Positions 1 to 7,360 of a DNA stretch of 17,044 nt are shown one piece after another. The position numbers were made by a program, and so were the translations under genes. Where the stretch lies: contig CAIXUF010000909.1 in assembly GCA_903922535.1 (NCBI GenBank), positions 1 through 17,044 of the forward strand, in the 5' to 3' direction. How positions within the stretch are numbered: the stretch's first letter is position 1; every line of letters begins with the position of its first letter. Below the pieces are notes generated by a model. That model worked only from the letters and a program-made list of their open reading frames with translations. It had not been told where the DNA came from and searched no databases. The stretch comes from Candidatus Hydrogenedentota bacterium (GTDB lineage Bacteria; Hydrogenedentota; Hydrogenedentia; Hydrogenedentiales; CAITNO01).

Positions 1-76
1 CTATCTGCTCGAAATCTTGGCAGCGATATGACGGTCGGATTTTAATGCGATTGCCCTGGCATTTGCGATGGCCTTG

Positions 77-107
77 AAAAACCTCCGGATAATCCCCAAT
101 TAATCCG
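77..107 (-). terminator. Rho-independent terminator of the FGGY kinase gene
   Basis: Read on the minus strand, the arms CGGATTAAT and ATTATCCG pair over eight base pairs with one bulged base around a TGGGG loop. GAGG and then five T residues (plus-strand A at 77-81) follow. The TAA stop codon of the kinase (100-102) lies inside the stem, so termination would occur right at the end of the coding region. The T-tract is short, but hairpin and T-run are in the correct order for minus-strand transcription. Bases 1-76 hold no recognisable gene. Confidence 0.55.
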
Positions 108-1695
108 TTGTCCTCTGCCGCCCTGCGTTCAGCCGCCTGTAAATGCCCCGGTTCCGTTTGTAGATCTCGGTGAATTCGCGGAAGTGGGCGTCGTGAACGG
201 CGCGGGTGTCGGGGTTGGGCTGGTATTCGGCGCTTATCCGGATAAGGGCGGGGATTTCGTCGAAACGGATTTGGCCCATGCCCACGGCGGCAAGGAAAGC
301 CGCGCCGCGGACGTTGGCCTGGATGGGATCTTTGACCTGGAGCATCGGCCGGTCCAGCACGTCGGCGAAGATCTGGCACCAGACGTTGGACGATGCGCCT
401 CCGCCAACAACGCGGATGGGCCCGGAGGAACGGCCCAGGAATTTCTCGACGGGCTTGAGCATCCAGCGGGTATTGTAGGCGACGCCCTCGTAGACGGCGC
501 GGATAATGTCCTCGCGCGTGTTCTCGAGCGAGAGGTTGTGCAGTCCCGCGCGGATGTGGCGGTCGTCGATGGGGGCGCGCTCGCCATAGATCCAGGGGGT
601 GTACATCACGCCGTTGCTGCCCGCGGGCACCTTCCCGGCGATGCGGTCCATGATCTTGTACACATCGGGCACCTGCCCCTCCTGGAGCAGTTCGTCCTTG
701 TGGTAGAGGACCTTGTCCTTGAGAAAGGCGAGGTTGCCGCCGGCGGTGGCCTGAAGCGCGATGAGCAGGTGGCGGCCGGGCACGGCGCAGGGCACGGAGG
801 CGAGCGAGGTGGCGATGTCGGTCTTCTTGAAAGGCACATGCGCGGCGATCCAGGACGAGGTGCCGAGGTAGAGGTGGGCCTCATAGTCGCGGACCGCGCC
901 GGAGCCAAGTGCGGCGGCGGTCACGTCGACGGACCCGGCCACAACGGCAACCGATTCGGGCAGGCCCAGTTCGGCTGCGACCTTGGGCGTCAGTGTGCCG
1001 ATGACATCGGTGCAGCACACAATCTCGGGAAACTTGTCCGCGTCAATCTGCGAGTACTTCAACAGCCGCGCGCTGTACTTGATGTTGTCCGGGTCGCGGT
1101 TGTCGGTGACCCAGGAGGTGAGAATGGAATCCACCGTGGCGGTGAAGCGTCCGGTGAGGCGGTGGTTGAGGTAGTCGAGCACGTTGAGAAACTTGTGGGT
1201 CCGGCGGTAGACGTCCGGCTGCTCGTGTTTGATGTAGAGCATGTGCGAGGCGGGGTCTTTTCCGGTGGGCGTGGGCGCGCCGCCGGTCAGCCGTATCCAC
1301 TGCATCAACCGCCAGGGGTTGTAGCCCCCAATCTTCACGAGGCTGCCGGTGATGCGCTTGAGATGCTCGGCGCCGCGCGTGTCCATCCAGAGGATGCAGT
1401 TGCCCAACGCATTGCCCGCCGCATCGACGGGCACGGTGCCCTCGCCCTGGGTGCTGAAGCAAACCGCGCCAACAGTGGCAACCAGTTCCGGGTGACGCGC
1501 CAGCAGCGCGCGGGAGGTTTTGAGGAAGGCGTCCCACCAGTCGTCGGGCCGCTGCTCGGCGCCGCCGTTGGGAAAGAACAGGGTGGTGACGGGCTCAAAG
1601 GCCCAGTCGAGCACCTCGCCGCGCCCGGTGACCAGCGCGGTCTTGCAACCGGAGGTTCCGAGATCGACGGCCAGCACACACCAATCTTGTTGCAT
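100..1695 (-). CDS. FGGY-family carbohydrate kinase, xylulokinase-like
   Basis: The 531-residue product is a cytoplasmic sugar kinase of the FGGY family, which phosphorylates a keto-sugar or polyol with ATP. Visible signatures are the N-terminal phosphate-binding loop DLGTSG (residues 11-16), the substrate-side segment AEQRPDDWW (46-54), GSVDVTAA with the likely catalytic Asp257, GTSSW (278-282), and the C-terminal ATP-binding segment VVGGGASSNVW (429-439). The length is normal for the family. The STQGEGTVPVD and ILWMDTRG segments resemble the xylulokinase-like subgroup of unknown substrate, so I leave the sugar open. D-xylulose is one option. L-rhamnulose is tempting because the divergent neighbour is rhamnosidase-like. 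The start is an ATG, but the upstream Shine-Dalgarno is weak (GGGAA). It is transcribed away from the hydrolase, with a 179-bp shared spacer. Confidence 0.93.
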   Translation of the reverse strand: MQQDWCVLAVDLGTSGCKTALVTGRGEVLDWAFEPVTTLFFPNGGAEQRPDDWWDAFLKTSRALLARHPELVATVGAVCFSTQGEGTVPVDAAGNALGNCILWMDTRGAEHLKRITGSLVKIGGYNPWRLMQWIRLTGGAPTPTGKDPASHMLYIKHEQPDVYRRTHKFLNVLDYLNHRLTGRFTATVDSILTSWVTDNRDPDNIKYSARLLKYSQIDADKFPEIVCCTDVIGTLTPKVAAELGLPESVAVVAGSVDVTAAALGSGAVRDYEAHLYLGTSSWIAAHVPFKKTDIATSLASVPCAVPGRHLLIALQATAGGNLAFLKDKVLYHKDELLQEGQVPDVYKIMDRIAGKVPAGSNGVMYTPWIYGERAPIDDRHIRAGLHNLSLENTREDIIRAVYEGVAYNTRWMLKPVEKFLGRSSGPIRVVGGGASSNVWCQIFADVLDRPMLQVKDPIQANVRGAAFLAAVGMGQIRFDEIPALIRISAEYQPNPDTRAVHDAHFREFTEIYKRNRGIYRRLNAGRQRTTD

Positions 1696-1737
1696 ACGAA
1701 ATTCCCATTCTGCCGATGTTCACTTGGAAGAGTCATT

Positions 1738-1767
1738 GTTATAACCGTGCAGGTCCTGCCAGAACAA
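1738..1767 (-). promoter_or_regulatory. Candidate promoter of the FGGY kinase
   Basis: On the minus strand TATAAC (plus bases 1738-1743) is a good -10 hexamer, about 43 bases upstream of the kinase ATG. TTGTTC (1762-1767) lies 18 bases further upstream as a half-matching -35. The position fits a leader of about 35 bases. This is pattern matching only, and the housekeeping consensus of this lineage is assumed to be like that of other bacteria. Confidence 0.3.
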
Positions 1768-1779
1768 ATGGCATGTCCT
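1751..1779. promoter_or_regulatory. Imperfect inverted repeat, possible operator
   Basis: AGGTCCTGCC (1751-1760) and GGCATGTCCT (1770-1779) form arms that match at 8 of 10 positions, separated by nine AT-rich bases. The repeat lies between the two divergent start codons and overlaps the candidate -35 of the kinase promoter, where a sugar-responsive repressor or activator would be expected. No regulator gene for it is in the window, and the match is short enough to arise by chance. Confidence 0.25.
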
Positions 1780-1816
1780 CAGGCTGCACCGTATGCCCCT
1801 GCGCCCCCATTTTGGG

Positions 1817-1822
1817 TATACT
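1817..1822 (+). promoter_or_regulatory. Candidate -10 element of the glycoside hydrolase gene
   Basis: TATACT at this position matches the -10 consensus at five of six bases and would give a leader of about 45 bases before the ATG at 1875. No convincing -35 hexamer is present at 16-18 bases upstream, so activation by a regulator or an alternative sigma factor is possible. Weak evidence. Confidence 0.2.
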
Positions 1823-1874
1823 GACGTTGTGCTTGAGCGGCACGACGTTGTTGTCTTAACCGGAAGGTGAGCAA

Positions 1875-4800
1875 ATGAGCGCATTCTTGATTGTTGCCTC
1901 GGCGCTGTGGTCTTTGGCCGCACCGGCGTCCCCTTTGGATTTCGGCGACCCCGCCAAGCTTGCGCCGCCCCCGGCGGATGCGGCGGGTTTCCCGTCGAGC
2001 GACACCGCGCTGGACGCGCGGAAGGGCTTTGAAACGCCGCCGCCCGGCTACGGGGAGGTGCCCTACTGGTGGTGGACGGGAGACCCACTGGACAAGGACC
2101 GGCTGCTGTGGCAGTTGGACAAACTGCACGCGGCGGGCATTCCGGGGGTGCAGATCAATTACGCGCATGATCCAAGCATGCTGACCTATCCGGTGGAGCC
2201 GCCCATCTTTTCCGATGCATGGTGGGAGTTCTGGACGTGGATGACCGGAGAATGCCGCAAGCGCGGCATGGGCATCGGCATGAGCACCTACACCATCGAC
2301 TGGCCCGGCCACGACAATCTTTTCTACAAGATTGGCATCAATGACGGATCACTGCGCGGATCAAGCCTGGACAAGAAGACGCAGCGCGCCGAGGGCGGCA
2401 AGCCCTTCACGTGGAAGCTGCCGGACGACTTTGTCAGCGTGACCGCCTACCAGATGAACGACAAGGCGATTGTGCCGGGTTCCGAGCTGTCACTGCTGTC
2501 GCGCATCAGCGGCGGCAACCTCGAATGGACCCCGCCCGACGGGAAATGGCAGGTGGTGGCCATCGTGTCCACTTCGCCGGAGCGCTCGCTGGACCCGATG
2601 AACCCCGCCTCCGGGCAGAAGGTCATCGAGAAGTTCTTCCAGCCCTTCGCGGACCATTGTCCCGGCGATCTGGGCAAGGCGCTCAATTATTTCTTCAATG
2701 ATGAGTTGAACTTCGGCGTGAACGGCTGGCTGTGGTCGGACCGCTTTGCGGCGGAGTTTGAGAAGCGCAAGGGCTACGACATCATGCCCGTGCTGCCCGC
2801 GCTCTTCTTCGACATCGGCCCGAAGACGCCCAAGATCCGACTCGACTATTCGGACGTTATGGTGACGCTGTCGCAGGAGTGCTTCTTCCGCCCGATCTTT
2901 GAGTGGCACTGGAAGCGCGGCATCATGTTCGCCTGTGACCCCGGCAGCCGCGGCGGCGACCCGGTCGAGTTCGGCGACTATTTCCGCTCCGTGCGCTGGT
3001 ATGCCGCACCGGGCCACGACACGCCCGGCGGCAAGGCCGACCTGCGCAAGGACAAGGTGTCCAGCTCCATTGCGCACCTGTACCAGCGGCCGCGCGTGTG
3101 GCTCGAGGGCTACCACAGCCTCGGCTGGGGCGCGACACCGGCCACCATTTTCGATTCAAGCTGCAAGAACTTCCTCTACGGCGCGAGCCTGCTGAACCTT
3201 CACGGCCTGTACTACACCACCCACGGCGGATATTGGGAATGGGCGCCCCCCTGCTTCCACTGGCGCATGCCCTACTGGGACCACATGGGCTCGTTCATGA
3301 AATACTTCGAGCGGCTCAGCTACCTGCTGAGCCAGGGCGTTCACCGCTGCGACGTGGCAGTCATGTATCCCACCGCGCCGCTGGAGGCGGGCATGGGCGG
3401 CGAGGACCTGGTGGACGCCGCGTTCAAGTCGGGCACGGAAAACTACATGAAGCACGGGATCGACTTTGATTTCATCGACGTCGAGTCGCTCGACCGCGCG
3501 CAGATTCAGGACAAGCAGCTTTGCGTGTCGGGCGAGGCCTACCGCGTGCTCGTGCTGCCGTCCATGCGGGCCATACGGCAGTCGTCGCTCGACAAGGCGC
3601 TTGCCTTCTTCCGCGCGGGCGGCGTGGTCATCGCCACAGGTCCGCTGCCCGAAGCCGGCGACCGCATCGGCAGCCAGGACGCCACCCTGGACACGCAGGT
3701 GAAGGAGATCTTTGGCGCGACAGCGGCCGAAACGCGCGAGGGCAAGTCCGGTGCCCCGCAGACCAATGCGTCGGGCGGCGTGGGCGCGGCGGCCAAAACG
3801 AATGACGCGGTGGCGGATCTAATCACGAAATCGATCCCGCGCGACTTCACGCCCGGCAACGACGTCCAGGTGCTGCACCGCAAGATCGGTGCGCGCGACG
3901 TGTACATGATCATGGGCGCGGCAAAGAACTCGGAATGCGTCTTCCGCGCCAAAGGAACGGTGGAACTGTGGGACCCGTGGACGGGTATAGCGCGGTCCAT
4001 CTCCACCACTGTCCCAGCGGGCGAGAACACGACGGTGCGCATGCCGCTGGACAAGGACGAGGCGCAGTTGATCGTGTTCAGTCCCGGCGAGCCGAAGAAC
4101 ACGATTGACAAGACGGATTTGGATGATGTGGCTTCAGTGGAGGTGAAGGGCGGCAAGATCACTGTAACCGGGTATTCGGGCAGTGCGGGAACCAAGACGG
4201 CGACGGTGCGTCAGAACGGAAAAACACTCACGCTGAAAGGCGAAGCCGCCGCACCGATCGCGCCAGCCGCCATTGAGGGGCTGTGGGACTTTGAACTCAA
4301 GCCGACGCTGGACAACCGCTGGGGTGATTTCCGGCTGCCCGTGACAACACAGATGATCGGTGCCGAGGCGCGGCGTTTCGCCTATGCCGAAGAGACCGCG
4401 CCCAATCCCGGCTGGGAGTCGGCGAACACCGATGATTCGGGCTGGCAAAAGGTGACCAACGCCTTCGGCACGCGTTTCTGGAAATTGGGCCCGCTACCGA
4501 ACGACGCGGCAGCCGACGAGGCACTGGCGGCGCTGGCCGCAGTGAATCCGACGGCGAAGGCGGGCATTGGCGGCAAAGAATATCCGTGGCAGGCTTACGA
4601 CTTTTCGATGCGCTGGGGCGTGGAGGGCGACCCCGGCCCGCAGGGTCATCACGGGCTGAAGGAGATGATATCCAACGATTTCATCGTGCTGGGCAAGCCG
4701 AAATACACCGGCACGGCCATTGTCTACGAGAAGGAAGCGCCGGGCATGCGCTATTACCTGTGGACCACAGCCAACGCACCGCGCGAGGCCGAAGCCACAA

Positions 4801-5684
4801 TAAACACCGGTGACCTCAAACCGGCGGCGCTGTGGGTCAACGGCAGGAAGGTGGACAACCTGTCCGCCAAAGTGGCGCTCAAGGCGGGCGCCAACCCGGT
4901 ACTGTTGCGCTATGACAGCGTGGGCCGCACGCATTTCGTGCCGGAACTGGCGGACACGCCCGCCGGCGCGGCAACCTTCCCGCTGGCGATGCGCTGGCAC
5001 ACCGACTCCGCCGCGGTGCCTTTTGACGCCAAGCCGCAGGACGCGCAGCCCGCCGGCTGGTACCGCTTCGTGTCCCCGCCGGGACTGCGTGCGATGACCA
5101 TCACCGTACGGGGAACGGTGCAAGCCTGGGCCGACGGCACGCCAATGACGGTCACTCCAGGCGCAGCCCGCGCTGACGGCGCGGTCGAATACACGGCTAC
5201 CGTGGCGCGGCCCAATCCGCTGGGCACAAAGGTGTCGCTGCGCGTGACGCAGGAACGCGGCTGCTATGGCGGCGCGGCCCTGCCCGAGCCGATAGCGCTG
5301 GACTGCGGCCCCGGCCAGATGCCGCTGGGGGACTGGTCGCAGACGGGCGCGTTGGCGGACTATTCCGGCGGGGCATGGTACCGCAAGACCGTCACCCTCG
5401 CGCCGGAACAGACCAAGGGCCGGGTGACACTCGACCTGGGCAAGGTGGCCGCCACGGCGGAAGTGCTGATCAACGGCAAAAAGGCAGGCATCAAAATCAC
5501 ACCGCCGTGGACGCTGGACGTGTCGGAGTTGGTGAAGGCCGGTGACAACAAGATCGAGATCCTGGTCTGCAACACGCTGGCCAACCATTACGGCACCATC
5601 CCCACGCACTACCGCGGGTCGCCCGAGTCGGGGTTGATTGGGCCGGTGACGATTCGGACGGATGCGCCGGTGGTGCTGCGGTAG
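1875..5684 (+). CDS. Secreted GH106-like glycoside hydrolase (alpha-L-rhamnosidase-like)
   Basis: The 1269-residue exported enzyme probably removes L-rhamnosyl or similar residues from plant or algal polysaccharides. A short hydrophobic N-terminus ending in LAAPAS (15-20) reads as a signal peptide. The catalytic barrel begins with PYWWWTGDPLDKDRL (63-77) and KLHAAGIPGVQI, typical of GH106-like proteins. It carries acidic candidates at Glu277 (FFNDELNFG) and Glu411 (VWLEGYHS). A flavodoxin/GATase-like segment follows (VLVLPSMRA), then a low-complexity Gly/Ala linker near residues 615-645, beta-sandwich regions, and a galactose-binding-like C-terminal domain from GDWSQ (about 1150). That last domain contains AWYRKT, DLGKVAATAEVLING and NTLANHYGTIPT, as in the family. 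The start is set by AAGGTGAG five bases before the ATG. Assignment of the catalytic residues and rhamnose specificity are inferences. The gene ends 10 bp from the convergent stop codon of the next gene. Confidence 0.88.
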   Translation: MSAFLIVASALWSLAAPASPLDFGDPAKLAPPPADAAGFPSSDTALDARKGFETPPPGYGEVPYWWWTGDPLDKDRLLWQLDKLHAAGIPGVQINYAHDPSMLTYPVEPPIFSDAWWEFWTWMTGECRKRGMGIGMSTYTIDWPGHDNLFYKIGINDGSLRGSSLDKKTQRAEGGKPFTWKLPDDFVSVTAYQMNDKAIVPGSELSLLSRISGGNLEWTPPDGKWQVVAIVSTSPERSLDPMNPASGQKVIEKFFQPFADHCPGDLGKALNYFFNDELNFGVNGWLWSDRFAAEFEKRKGYDIMPVLPALFFDIGPKTPKIRLDYSDVMVTLSQECFFRPIFEWHWKRGIMFACDPGSRGGDPVEFGDYFRSVRWYAAPGHDTPGGKADLRKDKVSSSIAHLYQRPRVWLEGYHSLGWGATPATIFDSSCKNFLYGASLLNLHGLYYTTHGGYWEWAPPCFHWRMPYWDHMGSFMKYFERLSYLLSQGVHRCDVAVMYPTAPLEAGMGGEDLVDAAFKSGTENYMKHGIDFDFIDVESLDRAQIQDKQLCVSGEAYRVLVLPSMRAIRQSSLDKALAFFRAGGVVIATGPLPEAGDRIGSQDATLDTQVKEIFGATAAETREGKSGAPQTNASGGVGAAAKTNDAVADLITKSIPRDFTPGNDVQVLHRKIGARDVYMIMGAAKNSECVFRAKGTVELWDPWTGIARSISTTVPAGENTTVRMPLDKDEAQLIVFSPGEPKNTIDKTDLDDVASVEVKGGKITVTGYSGSAGTKTATVRQNGKTLTLKGEAAAPIAPAAIEGLWDFELKPTLDNRWGDFRLPVTTQMIGAEARRFAYAEETAPNPGWESANTDDSGWQKVTNAFGTRFWKLGPLPNDAAADEALAALAAVNPTAKAGIGGKEYPWQAYDFSMRWGVEGDPGPQGHHGLKEMISNDFIVLGKPKYTGTAIVYEKEAPGMRYYLWTTANAPREAEATINTGDLKPAALWVNGRKVDNLSAKVALKAGANPVLLRYDSVGRTHFVPELADTPAGAATFPLAMRWHTDSAAVPFDAKPQDAQPAGWYRFVSPPGLRAMTITVRGTVQAWADGTPMTVTPGAARADGAVEYTATVARPNPLGTKVSLRVTQERGCYGGAALPEPIALDCGPGQMPLGDWSQTGALADYSGGAWYRKTVTLAPEQTKGRVTLDLGKVAATAEVLINGKKAGIKITPPWTLDVSELVKAGDNKIEILVCNTLANHYGTIPTHYRGSPESGLIGPVTIRTDAPVVLR

Positions 5685-5710
5685 GGTCTTGGGTCTAGGG
5701 TTTTGGGTCT
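5684..5710 (+). repeat. Telomere-like 7-nt tandem repeat with G-quadruplex motif
   Basis: Four GGG runs start at 5684, 5691, 5698 and 5705, an exact 7-nt period. The three loops are all four bases long: TCTT, TCTA and TTTT. This meets the standard intramolecular G-quadruplex pattern on the plus strand. The first G is the last base of the hydrolase stop codon, and the minus-strand stop of the 467-residue gene (5695-5697) is inside the repeat. The G-rich strand would be in the hydrolase mRNA tail. On the other strand the repeat encodes the proline-rich C-terminus of the convergent protein. Confidence 0.75.
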
Positions 5711-7098
5711 GGTGAGGGCGTCGGCGCGTGGGCCACGCGAAAGACCAAATCGGCGGGGCGTCCCCTTTGGTCCTGCCCGGCGGGCTTGCCGCCGTCGTCC
5801 CGCAGGTTCTCGCCGACGCTGTAGACCGAATACCCGGTCTCGTCCTGCCGGTAGCGCAGGGGTTTGCCGTCGAAGGGATCGACCGGCGCGTCGGCCAAAA
5901 AGGCGGGAACAAGCTGTTCAAGCTTTTCCGGAACGGCGTTGCCGTTGGCAAGACGGTACCGTTCGATGGCGGCGGCGGTTTCGGCGCTGGAGATGTTTGC
6001 CGCGTCGCGCGCAAAGACATTGCCCGTGTGAACCAGGGCGGGCACGAGCGCGTCGGTGAAACTGGGAATCCAGGACCGCCCGGCCTGCAGGCGGGGCTGC
6101 ATGGCATCCATAAGGGCAATGGCCTCATATAGGGGTCTTTGGCTGGCGGTGACCATCTCGTCCATGAAGGACAGGTAGCGCTGTCGGTCACTGCCGGCAA
6201 TGCCGGTGACGCGGATGAGGCTGCCCGCGGCGGACACCAGGCCCGGTCCAAAACCCTGAACCTCCGGAATATTGCTCAACACCTGCTCTGGATGGTCAAA
6301 AGCCGTCAGTCCCAGCGCCCGTTCACCCGCAAGCGCGCGGGTAAGCCCGCCGGGATCCTCCGCCGCCCGAAGATCCTTGCCGAGTTGAACCAGTTCCCCG
6401 TCAGAAAGTGCGGCCATGCTCATCATGCGGCTGACAGCTTCCAGGGTGACGCCGTGACAGGCAACGCGCACCAGTTGGGAGATGAGTATGGGTTCCTGTC
6501 GCACAGAATTGCCCGCGGCAATCGCCGCCGCGACGGCGTCCAGCGCGCGCCGCGTGTCACCGTCCTCGACGGCCACCAGCGCCTCGATCTGCAGCAGGCG
6601 CACCCCCTGCCGCAGCTTGGCCAGGTGGGGAAGCAGCATCTGGACACCCTTGCTGAAATCAAGCGGATAGCAGCTGGCGGGCCGGTTGACCGCCTCATGC
6701 AGCAGCCGCAGCGCCTCGGCGTTGGCGTCCAGAAACTCCGACATCTGCCTGTGCAGGGCCTCCGCAAGGGGGCTTCGCGGTGGGGCGTCGTTGACCTGCC
6801 TCATCAGGTCGTCATACTGCCAGCGGGGGGCGGTCTTTTCCTGCGCGGCGAAGGACTGCTGGTAGGTTTCGGCGGCGTTCTGTTCTTTCGGCGGGTTGGG
6901 ACGGGAGTTGTCAAGGTCGGCCGGCGAGGCCGGAAAACCCTTGGCGCGAATGGCCTGGACTTCCTTCTCCAAGGCGGCCTGGCCGCGCCAGGCGATGGCG
7001 GCAAACACCAACGGCAGCACGACAAAACACAACAGGCAGCCGGCGATGACCCGCCGGCGCCAACGCTGCCACGGATAGACTCTTCTTTTCTGCTGCAT
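5695..7098 (-). CDS. Membrane-anchored protein with pseudopilin-like C-terminal module
   Basis: Function unknown. The 467-residue protein starts at MQQKRR. GGGGAGA five bases upstream selects this ATG over a longer reading. After a basic patch (RRVYPWQRWRRR) there is one transmembrane helix at about residues 17-39, followed by a largely helical extracytoplasmic region. The C-terminal 98 residues carry IERYRLANGNAVPEKLEQL, then DPFDGKPLRYR and GYSVYSVGENLRDDGG. This is the pattern of the C-terminal part of type II secretion pseudopilins and of membrane proteins common in Planctomycetota-like genomes. It is a paralogue of the 442-residue protein encoded at 7361-8689: both have the membrane-proximal helix, the E/QxIRxxG...ADL segment, an NA-xx-x-Y segment and the same ending. 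Its last residues (TPSPDPKP) are encoded by the telomere-like repeat, so the original C-terminus may have been altered. Confidence 0.85.
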   Translation of the reverse strand: MQQKRRVYPWQRWRRRVIAGCLLCFVVLPLVFAAIAWRGQAALEKEVQAIRAKGFPASPADLDNSRPNPPKEQNAAETYQQSFAAQEKTAPRWQYDDLMRQVNDAPPRSPLAEALHRQMSEFLDANAEALRLLHEAVNRPASCYPLDFSKGVQMLLPHLAKLRQGVRLLQIEALVAVEDGDTRRALDAVAAAIAAGNSVRQEPILISQLVRVACHGVTLEAVSRMMSMAALSDGELVQLGKDLRAAEDPGGLTRALAGERALGLTAFDHPEQVLSNIPEVQGFGPGLVSAAGSLIRVTGIAGSDRQRYLSFMDEMVTASQRPLYEAIALMDAMQPRLQAGRSWIPSFTDALVPALVHTGNVFARDAANISSAETAAAIERYRLANGNAVPEKLEQLVPAFLADAPVDPFDGKPLRYRQDETGYSVYSVGENLRDDGGKPAGQDQRGRPADLVFRVAHAPTPSPDPKP

Positions 7099-7132
7099 CA
7101 ATGTCTCCCCTGGATCGCGGACACACGGGGGC

Positions 7133-7138
7133 ATTATA
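7133..7138 (-). promoter_or_regulatory. Candidate -10 element of the 467-residue membrane protein gene
   Basis: On the minus strand a perfect TATAAT lies 34 bases upstream of the selected ATG at 7098, followed by GCC. No good -35 is seen 16-18 bases upstream (TTCCCG at best). A second copy of the surrounding 11-mer CGTATAATGCC occurs in the opposite orientation at 7256-7266. The hexamer and its distance fit a start of transcription near 7126, which would make this gene a separate unit from the sigma operon upstream. Confidence 0.42.
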
Positions 7139-7330
7139 CGACCACTGCCGTCCCCGGGAACATTTTTGTCCATGCACGCACGCCCGTTCAAAACTGCGTC
7201 TGGACGGCGTCACGCCGCGTGGACACAGCTCCCTGCCTGCACAACGGGACTTATCCGTATAATGCCGCCGTGCGCGCCTTTTGAAAACATCCCCAGAATT
7301 CTCCGCCTTCTTCCTTCTCGTCCAGAACGC

Positions 7331-7358
7331 GGGACTTGCGTGGAGACACGCTTGTCCC
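7331..7358 (-). terminator. Stem-loop directly after the sigma operon's last stop codon
   Basis: In the minus-strand RNA the arms GGGACAAGCGTG and CACGCAAGTCCC pair over ten base pairs, with a symmetric AA/AA internal loop and a TCTC tetraloop. It begins two bases after the TAG stop of the 442-residue gene. There is no T-tract after it, so it may be a 3' mRNA stabiliser or a U-tract-independent terminator rather than a classical one. The structure itself is clear. Its role is inferred. Confidence 0.5.
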
Positions 7359-7360
7359 AT

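Noticed and set aside
184..1824. 546-codon plus-strand reading frame opposite the kinase gene
   Set aside because: It is antisense to a clear FGGY kinase, has Gly/Val/His-rich low-quality composition and no recognisable domain. Long opposite-strand frames are expected at this GC content.
4494..6251. 585-codon minus-strand frame across the hydrolase end
   Set aside because: It overlaps two well-supported genes, has Arg/Pro-rich shadow composition and shows no domain.
6139..7284. 381-codon plus-strand frame opposite the 467-residue membrane protein
   Set aside because: The minus-strand protein has a paralogue, a membrane helix and a good ribosome site; the plus frame has none of these.
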